Below are positions 1 to 4,221 of a stretch of 6,138 bases of DNA, in pieces. The notes beneath the pieces are model-generated. The model was given only the letters and a program-made list of their open reading frames with translations, had not been told where the DNA came from and did not search any database. Position 1 is the stretch's first letter, and the number at the start of each line of letters is the position of its first letter. This stretch comes from Treponema sp. (lineage in GTDB: Bacteria; Spirochaetota; Spirochaetia; Treponematales; Breznakiellaceae). The stretch spans positions 1 to 6,138 of the forward strand of contig JAIRSD010000130.1 in NCBI GenBank assembly GCA_031255615.1, in the 5' to 3' direction. The translations under genes and the position numbers were made by a program.

Positions 1-267
1 CTCTGGACCGCGCCGAACCAGGCCGCGCCGGGAAACATACGCCTCAACATATTCAACCCGAAAGCCCATATCGAGGAAGAAGCCCTGGCCCACCTTTTTG
101 AACCCTTCTACCGCCGGGATCCTGTCCGGAACCGGGACGCGGGGCGGAGCGGCCTGGGGCTTGCCATCGTAAAGCGCGCCCTGGACGGAATGGGCGTCCC
201 CTTCGCTCTGCAAAACCACGGCGGGGGCGTGCTTTTTTGGATGGATTTGCCCGGAGCCGCGGATTAA
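1..267 (+). CDS. Sensor histidine kinase, C-terminal fragment (5' end outside window)
   Basis: The first reading frame is open from base 1 to a TAA at 265-267 and gives the last 88 residues of a two-component sensor kinase, the ATP-binding (HATPase_c) end. Visible motifs are an F-box (LFEPFYR, residues 32-38 of the fragment), the preceding pattern I-x-N-P with an E-rich helix, and a G2 box (GRSGLGLAIVK, 48-58), followed by the closing strand pattern GGGVLFWMDLP (74-84). The order and spacing resemble VanS-type kinases, which autophosphorylate a histidine and pass the phosphate to a response regulator. A classical DxGxG (G1) motif is not present: the equivalent place reads NPKAH, as is common in VanS-like proteins. 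The sensor and dimerisation domains, and any partner regulator, lie upstream of the window, so the signal sensed cannot be judged. The family call is secure; the subfamily is inference. Confidence 0.88.
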   Translation, partial: LWTAPNQAAPGNIRLNIFNPKAHIEEEALAHLFEPFYRRDPVRNRDAGRSGLGLAIVKRALDGMGVPFALQNHGGGVLFWMDLPGAAD

Positions 268-307
268 GGGAAGCCCCGCAATGCTCAGTGCAGCCGGATC
301 CGCGTAT

Positions 308-332
308 CGCCCTTCTGTTGGGCGCATTTTTT
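308..332 (+). terminator. Possible intrinsic terminator after the histidine kinase
   Basis: A 5-bp GC stem, CGCCC (308-312) with GGGCG (320-324), closes a 7-nt loop and is followed after two bases by six T residues (327-332). It lies 41 bp past the kinase stop codon. The stem is short and its T-tract is shared with the next hairpin (327-351), so the call is moderate. Confidence 0.4.
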
Positions 333-351
333 GCGGCTGCGCCGCAAAAAA
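327..351. repeat. Perfect 11-bp inverted repeat, 3-nt loop
   Basis: The arms TTTTTTGCGGC (327-337) and GCCGCAAAAAA (341-351) pair perfectly around the loop TGC. The T-run is on the 5' side on both strands, so this is not a normal terminator in either direction. It is one of a cluster of similar hairpins in this gap. Confidence 0.85.
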
Positions 352-363
352 CCGGGCTATCAA

Positions 364-380
364 GGCAACCTCTGGTTGCC
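364..380. repeat. Perfect 7-bp inverted repeat, 3-nt loop
   Basis: GGCAACC (364-370) and GGTTGCC (374-380) flank the loop TCT. It is the third hairpin in the 308-601 cluster and has the same 3-nt loop length as the hairpins at 327-351 and 435-465. Confidence 0.75.
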
Positions 381-403
381 AGGGCTTCGCCTCCGGCCCC
401 GCC

Positions 404-431
404 GCTCCGCGCCGGGTCTGCTCCGCGCCGG
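404..431 (+). repeat. 12-bp direct repeat pair
   Basis: GCTCCGCGCCGG occurs at 404-415 and again at 420-431, a 16-bp period with a 4-bp gap. It sits between two hairpins of the repeat cluster. The repeat could reflect local slippage or the edge of an inserted element. Confidence 0.75.
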
Positions 432-434
432 CCT

Positions 435-465
435 GGAGTTCGCGGGGCCGGGCCCCGCGAACTCC
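435..465. repeat. Perfect 14-bp inverted repeat, 3-nt loop
   Basis: GGAGTTCGCGGGGC (435-448) pairs with GCCCCGCGAACTCC (452-465) around the loop CGG. This is the strongest hairpin in the 268-676 gap. No T-tract follows it on the + strand, so it is not an obvious terminator. It may be a copy of a dispersed palindromic repeat; that is inference. Confidence 0.9.
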
Positions 466-469
466 GCAA

Positions 470-494
470 AACCAACAGGCGCAGCCTTTTGGTT
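470..494. repeat. Near-perfect 11-bp inverted repeat, 3-nt loop
   Basis: AACCAACAGGC (470-480) pairs with GCCTTTTGGTT (484-494) around the loop GCA, with a single C/T mismatch (476/488). It starts only 4 nt after the 435-465 palindrome, so the two would stack as neighbouring hairpins in RNA or single-stranded DNA. Confidence 0.7.
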
Positions 495-573
495 CGGCCT
501 CCCTGCCGGCGGCTTTCTCCTTCGCCGTTTTCCGCCCCTTTCGTGGATTGCGGGGGGGCGTACCGAAGCATGA

Positions 574-601
574 ATCCGCCGGCGGAAAAGTTCCGGCGGA
601 T
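574..601. repeat. 9-bp inverted repeat with 10-nt loop
   Basis: ATCCGCCGG (574-582) and CCGGCGGAT (593-601) are perfect complements. A shorter competing hairpin lies inside it: CGGAA (583-587) with TTCCG (591-595). It is the last clear hairpin of the cluster before the less GC-rich patch that leads into the importer operon. Confidence 0.65.
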
Positions 602-676
602 CCCCGGAGCGGGACGGATCGGGTTCCCTTAAGAAAAAATACCGCCGGGATACAGGAAAACTCCAGATAGCTTTGC

Positions 677-768
677 CATGCTATGCCTCCAATGAACCTC
701 CCCGCCGCAAGCGCAAGGCGGGGCAGGGGACCCCACTGCGAATCGCAAACATTGGAGGTATCGGCATG
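677..768 (+). promoter_or_regulatory. Structured mRNA leader predicted to sequester the SD and start codon of the binding-protein gene
   Basis: The 5' strand 677-694 can pair with 750-768 over 18 base pairs, counting two G-U pairs (685/759 and 682/763), with only C762 bulged. The 3' strand contains the GGAGG ribosome binding site (754-758) and the whole ATG (766-768), so this fold would hide both. Enclosed bases 695-749 form a GC-rich domain. A 7-bp arm, CCCCGCC (700-706) with GGCGGGG (717-723), has loop GCAAGCGCAA and can be extended by 697-699 with 725-727 around a bulged C724. A small 4-bp triloop hairpin is possible at 737-747. A second CCTCC (697-701) could compete with 686-690 for the SD. 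I recognise no known riboswitch class. A riboswitch, protein-binding leader or thermosensor would all fit; an inert palindromic insertion is the main alternative. Confidence 0.6.
754..758 (+). promoter_or_regulatory. Ribosome binding site that fixes the start of the binding-protein gene
   Basis: GGAGG sits 7 nt before the ATG at 766. It decides the start against an in-frame TTG at 673, which has no SD and would put 31 arginine- and proline-rich residues in front of a perfect lipoprotein signal peptide. Confidence 0.85.
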
Positions 769-2256
769 CGGAAACACATCCCCCCGTTCTTTCTTTTCGG
801 CGCCGCGCTGGCGCTGATCGCCTGTACGGGGGAAAACAAAGAATCCGGCCCCCCTTCCGGCGATCCCCTTGAGGGAATCCCAAAGGGGAAGATAAGCGTC
901 TCCTGTTACGACTCCCTGGGCTATCGCAATTTCCTTGAGGACGCGGCAAAGCTATTCATGGCAGCCTATCCCGGTACGGAGGTAGAGGCGCAAAGTTTTT
1001 CCGCCATGCCGGAGATCCGTACATCGGGCGAAGGGGACAACATGACGGTGATAGTGGTTCAAACGGAGGACGATCCCCGGGGCCGGAGCGATTATATCAA
1101 CCGGGTGAACACCGCGCTGATGAGCGGGGAAGGGGCGGACATCTATGCCGCGGATATTCTGCCCTTCCATACATACGCGGAAAGCGGGCAGCTTGAAAAC
1201 CTCGCCGTCTATATGGCCGGCGATCCCGCCTGGAGAGACGCGGATTTCCGGGCCAACATTATTGAGGCCGCGAAGTTTCGGGGAGGCCTGTGGTTTATGC
1301 CTGCGGACTACGGCTTCAACTACTTCGCCTATGACACGGTCCTGCTGCCTGAGCGGGGGGACTTCGGCGAGAAAAGCGCCTTTACCGTCGAGGCGCTGGC
1401 GGACAGGGCGAAGCCCCGCTTTGAGGGCGGCGCGAAAATCTTCAACGCCTATGACTATGTTCCGGGATCTTCGCGGGGGCCGGGGGATATGTTCAGCCAG
1501 CTTTTGCTTGAATATTACCCCTCACTGGTCGATCTGGAAAACAAAAAGGCGAATTTCAATGACGGGACCTTCGCAAAGATCCTTGACCTGGTAAAAGAAT
1601 ACGCCGATGCGGGGTACATTCCCCGGAGCGCGGCCTCCGGGCCGGGGGAGCCGCCGCCAACGGCGCCGTTGGCGGCGCCAGCGGCGGCGCGGGAAACGGA
1701 TCGCTATTTTTTCAAGCTCAACAACAACTTTTCCCTGGCCGCCCAATTTCAGCGCGGTTCCGGGCGGCGGCTTACACTCCGGTCCGCGGGAAGCGGCGGC
1801 GGGATCACAGACGACGATGCAATCGCCGGCATCCGGGCAAACCGGGACGGAGGCGTCCCCTTTCATTTTTCCCGGGCCTTCGGCATCAACCGCAACTCCA
1901 AAAACAAAGGGACCGCCTGGGAGTTCCTGAAATTCCTGTTAAGCGATGAGGTGCAGGGTTCCCTTCCCCCCGCGGATTTGCCCCTCAACAACCGGGCCAG
2001 GGAAGAAAAGGCGGCCCGGCTCCTCTCCGGGCCTTCCCTGGGCCGGGAGCCGGATGAAAGGATGCGGGAGGCCGCAGGAAGGTACAACGCCGCGGTGGAA
2101 GCGCTCTCGGATCAGATCAACCGCTATGTCCCGCAGGATACGGTCATCAACGATATGATCGCTTCGGAGGCGGCCTATTTCTTTCGGGGAACGCGGACCG
2201 CGCGGGAAACCGCGGCGGTTTTGCAGAACCGGGTCAACCTTTACCTGCATGAATAG
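766..2256 (+). CDS. ABC transporter solute-binding lipoprotein (family 1, carbohydrate type)
   Basis: A 496-residue extracellular solute-binding protein that would capture a substrate, most likely a sugar or oligosaccharide, outside the inner membrane and deliver it to the two permeases encoded next. Residues 1-20 are a lipoprotein signal: MRKH, a hydrophobic core, then LIAC with the lipidated cysteine at 20. Family features are the GADIYAADILPFHTYAESGQL stretch split around residues 123-143, WFMPADYG (176-183), and the C-terminal FGINRNSKNKG-WEFLKFLLSDEVQ region (372-397) typical of UgpB/MalE-like proteins. Length is slightly above the usual 420-450. Two low-complexity patches are odd: a Pro/Ala run at 292-309 encoded over a perfect palindrome, and a Gly/Ser/Arg patch at 331-346. 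The start is set by GGAGG at 754-758; the leader before it can fold over that start. The stop overlaps the next gene by 8 nt. The ligand cannot be told from sequence. Confidence 0.9.
   Translation: MRKHIPPFFLFGAALALIACTGENKESGPPSGDPLEGIPKGKISVSCYDSLGYRNFLEDAAKLFMAAYPGTEVEAQSFSAMPEIRTSGEGDNMTVIVVQTEDDPRGRSDYINRVNTALMSGEGADIYAADILPFHTYAESGQLENLAVYMAGDPAWRDADFRANIIEAAKFRGGLWFMPADYGFNYFAYDTVLLPERGDFGEKSAFTVEALADRAKPRFEGGAKIFNAYDYVPGSSRGPGDMFSQLLLEYYPSLVDLENKKANFNDGTFAKILDLVKEYADAGYIPRSAASGPGEPPPTAPLAAPAAARETDRYFFKLNNNFSLAAQFQRGSGRRLTLRSAGSGGGITDDDAIAGIRANRDGGVPFHFSRAFGINRNSKNKGTAWEFLKFLLSDEVQGSLPPADLPLNNRAREEKAARLLSGPSLGREPDERMREAAGRYNAAVEALSDQINRYVPQDTVINDMIASEAAYFFRGTRTARETAAVLQNRVNLYLHE
1652..1677. 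repeat. 26-bp perfect palindrome inside the binding-protein coding sequence
   Basis: Bases 1652-1677 are their own reverse complement with no spacer, centred on GGCGCC (1662-1667); the half site is CGCCGCCAACGGC. It encodes residues 296-304 (PPPTAPLAA) within a Pro/Ala stretch that looks unlike the folded protein around it. This could be an in-frame insertion of a palindromic element or local expansion of GCC/GGC triplets. Confidence 0.85.
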
Positions 2257-3154
2257 GGCCGGAGCAGTGCCTGTTCCCTTTCGGCGGCAAACAGGGAAGT
2301 CCCAGTGCAAGGGCGGAAGACGCGCCCTCCCCGGTGCATCCCTGTTTCTCCTGCCCGGACTTGCGGGGTTTATCGTCTTTTTCATCCTGCCCTTCTGCAT
2401 CTCCCTGGGCCGCGCTTTTTTCGACAAACCTTCCGGAGGCTCCTTTGTGGGCCTGCGGAACTTCGCCGGACTTTTTCAAAATCCGGCTTATCTCCTGGGG
2501 CTTTTGAACACCCTGCGCTTTATCGGCATTTCCGTACCCCTCAACATGGCCTTCTCCCTGCTCCTTGCCTTGATGATCCGCTCCCGGCGGCGCCGGAACT
2601 GCTTTGTCCTGGTTTTTCTGATTCCCCTGGTAATCCCCTCTGGTTCGACGGCCTTTTTCTGGAAGTCCCTCCTGGCCTACGACGGCGCCCTGAACGGCTG
2701 GCTGGACCGCCTGGGCGTAGAAAACATAAACTGGCTCGATTCCGGCCTTGCCCTCCCGGTGATGGTCGGCATTTTTCTATGGAAATATATCGGTTATAAC
2801 ACCGTGCTTTTCCTTTCGGGACTCGGCGGTATAGCCCGGGAACAGTACGAAGCGGCCCGGATAGACGGCGCCGCCCGGCGGCATATCCTCATATCAATCA
2901 TCCTCCCCGGCCTCGCCCCCACATCCATTACCGTCTTTATGATGTCGATCATCAATTCATTTAAAATATTCCGGGAGCTGTATCTGATCTCCCCGGGCTA
3001 TCCCCATGCGAGCGTGTATACCCTCCAGCATTTTATGAACAATATGTTCGTTTCCCTGAACTATCCCAAATTAACCACCGCGGCGGTGCTGCTGGCGCTT
3101 TGCACCACCCTTTTTACCCAGGCCCTGCTCCGGCTGGAACGGAAATTCCTGTGA
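2249..3154 (+). CDS. ABC transporter permease, MalF/UgpA type
   Basis: A 301-residue inner-membrane permease of the binding-protein-dependent transport family. Hydrophobic segments are visible near residues 31-53, 88-110, 117-138, 168-190, 215-238 and 275-297, the six-helix plan of the MalF/UgpA group. The cytoplasmic EAA loop, which docks the ATPase, is clear at 201-220: EAARIDGAARRHILISIILP. The basic N-terminus (residues 12-25) fits a cytoplasmic start. The ATG at 2249 overlaps the end of the binding-protein gene (ATGAATAG), and the last base pairs overlap the next permease as GTGA, so the three genes are almost certainly one mRNA with coupled translation. It should pair with the product of 3151-4029 to form the channel. 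No transporter ATPase is encoded nearby; a shared ATPase encoded elsewhere is the usual solution in this family. Confidence 0.93.
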   Translation: MNRAGAVPVPFRRQTGKSQCKGGRRALPGASLFLLPGLAGFIVFFILPFCISLGRAFFDKPSGGSFVGLRNFAGLFQNPAYLLGLLNTLRFIGISVPLNMAFSLLLALMIRSRRRRNCFVLVFLIPLVIPSGSTAFFWKSLLAYDGALNGWLDRLGVENINWLDSGLALPVMVGIFLWKYIGYNTVLFLSGLGGIAREQYEAARIDGAARRHILISIILPGLAPTSITVFMMSIINSFKIFRELYLISPGYPHASVYTLQHFMNNMFVSLNYPKLTTAAVLLALCTTLFTQALLRLERKFL

Positions 3155-4029
3155 AAAACACTCCAGGAAAAAACACTTCCTTCCCGGCATCCGTGGTCCT
3201 CTGCACCGCCGGTCTTTTGTTCCTCCTCCCCCTGATCTTTACCTTCACCAATTCTTTCATGGAGGAATCTGAAATCCTTATGAACTACAGCTCCCGATTA
3301 ACCGTCTTTGACCTGGTTGAGGGCCTTGCGGAGAAGTTTATACGGATTACGCTCATCCCCCGGAAAGTTACCATCGGCCAATACGCGGAAGTTCTGGTGA
3401 ACCGGCCGTCCTTCCTGGTTTTGCTGTTTAACTCCCTTGCCATAACCCTGCCCGTTACCCTGGGCAGCCTGGTTTTCTCCTTTACAACGGCCTACGGCTT
3501 TACCTTTTGCCGGTGGAAATACCGGGAAGTCCTTTTCGCGGCGTATATCGCAACGCTGCTTCTGCCCCTCCAGGCGGTGCTGGTGCCGAATTACATCATC
3601 GCGGATTTACTGGGCATCAAAGACAGCATCCTTGCCATAATCCTGCCGGGGATCTTTTCCCCCTTCGGCGTGTTCCTGATGCGGCAGAACCTGAAATCCC
3701 TGCCGCCGTCTTATGTTGAGGCCGCGGAGATGGACGGCGCCGGACACCGGCACGTCCTTTGGTTTATCGTCCTGCCTCAGATGCGGTCTTCCGCGGCGGC
3801 CCTGGCCATGCTCACGTTTATCGAATATTGGAACCTGGTCGAACAGGCGGTGATCTTTATTACCGATTACACCAGGGAACCCCTGTCGGTGTATCTTTCC
3901 CGCTTAAGCGGCGCCCATACCGCCCTGGTTTTCGCGGCCTCCTGCGTGTATATGCTGCCGCCCCTCTGGTTTTTGTTTTCCGGCCGGGAACTTATGGAAC
4001 GGGGCATAGAGCTTTCGGGGATAAAATAA
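3151..4029 (+). CDS. ABC transporter permease, MalG/UgpE type
   Basis: A 292-residue partner permease. I place the start at GTG 3151, which overlaps the previous stop as GTGA and has GGAA (3141-3144) 6 nt upstream; the frame is open further 5' to a TTG at 3100, but that extension has no SD and lies inside the previous gene. Hydrophobic segments lie near residues 13-33, 88-112, 126-150, 157-177, 201-225 and 256-277. The EAA loop is at 190-209 (EAAEMDGAGHRHVLWFIVLP), and the protein ends in ERGIELSGIK, the kind of short polar tail usual for MalG-type permeases. The loop after the first helix (about 34-87) is extended and would be periplasmic. It ends the importer operon: about 65 bp later comes a strong bidirectional terminator. 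Confidence 0.92.
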   Translation: MKNTPGKNTSFPASVVLCTAGLLFLLPLIFTFTNSFMEESEILMNYSSRLTVFDLVEGLAEKFIRITLIPRKVTIGQYAEVLVNRPSFLVLLFNSLAITLPVTLGSLVFSFTTAYGFTFCRWKYREVLFAAYIATLLLPLQAVLVPNYIIADLLGIKDSILAIILPGIFSPFGVFLMRQNLKSLPPSYVEAAEMDGAGHRHVLWFIVLPQMRSSAAALAMLTFIEYWNLVEQAVIFITDYTREPLSVYLSRLSGAHTALVFAASCVYMLPPLWFLFSGRELMERGIELSGIK

Positions 4030-4051
4030 GGATAGCGGTATGGGGGAAATC

Positions 4052-4090
4052 GGACTTGTTCAATAACCCGGTTGGTTATTGAACAAGTCT
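4052..4090. repeat. Perfect palindromic repeat A, 16 bp plus one G-T pair, 5-nt loop
   Basis: GGACTTGTTCAATAACC (4052-4068) pairs with GGTTATTGAACAAGTCT (4074-4090) around the loop CGGTT; the outermost pair is G-T. No T-tract follows, so on its own it is a weak terminator candidate. Its arm shares the core TTGTTCA and the ending AAC with the palindrome at 4148-4177, suggesting a common repeat family. It starts 22 bp after the permease stop and might also protect the mRNA 3' end. Confidence 0.88.
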
Positions 4091-4093
4091 TGC

Positions 4094-4130
4094 GAAAAAC
4101 GTGGGTTTCCCGAGGAAACCCACGTTTTTC
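4094..4130. terminator. Bidirectional intrinsic terminator ending the importer operon
   Basis: GAAAAACGTGGGTTTCC (4094-4110) pairs perfectly with its complement at 4114-4130 around the loop CGA, a 17-bp stem. The 3' arm ends in TTTTT then CTT on the + strand, and the A5 at 4095-4099 supplies the same T-tract for the - strand. It would stop transcription out of the importer operon and separate it from the efflux operon at 4222. Confidence 0.85.
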
Positions 4131-4147
4131 TTCGTCTTTAAGCGGTT

Positions 4148-4177
4148 GTTGTTCAGAAACTTCAGTTTCTGAACAAC
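4148..4177. repeat. Perfect palindromic repeat C, 13 bp, 4-nt loop
   Basis: GTTGTTCAGAAAC (4148-4160) pairs with GTTTCTGAACAAC (4165-4177) around TTCA. It differs from the matching 13 bases of the palindrome at 4052-4090 at three arm positions, and each difference is matched by a complementary change in the other arm. It lies between the terminator and the start of the fusion-protein gene; no T-tract follows. Confidence 0.88.
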
Positions 4178-4190
4178 TCTAATCATCTAC

Positions 4191-4219
4191 GAGGTTCGTT
4201 CTGTATGGAAATTATGTAA
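4191..4219 (+). other. Possible mini-ORF with SD just upstream of the fusion-protein gene
   Basis: GAGG (4191-4194) precedes an ATG at 4205 that opens a four-codon frame (Met-Glu-Ile-Met, stop TAA 4217-4219). The stop lies 2 nt before the ATG at 4222. The main gene has only GGAA (4207-4210) as an SD, at a long spacing, so ribosomes ending on the mini-ORF could restart at 4222. This is a weak, short signal and may be chance. Confidence 0.2.
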
Positions 4220-4221
4220 CT

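Larger units (their letters stand above)
268..676. other. Repeat-rich intergenic region without a convincing gene
   Basis: This 409-bp stretch has several overlapping open frames on both strands, but they look like by-products of high GC. Their products are rich in Arg, Pro, Ala and Gly, show no domain or membrane pattern, and have no good ribosome binding site. What it does hold is a dense run of short inverted repeats (308-324, 327-351, 364-380, 435-465, 470-494, 574-601) and one 12-bp direct repeat (404-415 and 420-431). A less GC-rich patch near 628-670 would suit a promoter for the downstream operon, but I cannot pick convincing -35 and -10 boxes. Confidence 0.7.

Noticed and set aside
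308..601. CRISPR array
   Set aside because: The repeated units are different hairpins without a common repeat sequence or regular spacers.
626..660. Promoter for the importer operon in the less GC-rich patch
   Set aside because: Candidate boxes such as TTAAGA (629-634) with TACAGG (651-656) match the consensus poorly; position is plausible but the sequence does not support a call.
237..670. Several overlapping open frames of 80-170 codons on both strands in the kinase-to-operon gap
   Set aside because: High GC removes stop codons by chance. The products are Arg/Pro/Ala rich without domains, membrane segments or good ribosome binding sites, and they run across perfect hairpins.
673..765. TTG start 31 codons upstream of the binding-protein ATG
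   Set aside because: It has no SD and would bury a textbook lipoprotein signal peptide; the ATG at 766 has GGAGG at 7-nt spacing.
3100..3150. TTG start for the second permease 17 codons upstream
   Set aside because: The extension is polar, lies within the first permease gene and has no SD, whereas GTG 3151 gives the normal GTGA overlap.
4040..4066. Eight-codon ATG frame just after the second permease
   Set aside because: It runs into the arm of the palindrome at 4052-4090 and has only a weak SD; too short to support.
4148..4177. Integron attC-like site
   Set aside because: The palindrome ends do not fit the RYYYAAC/GTTRRRY core order, and no integrase or cassette structure is visible.
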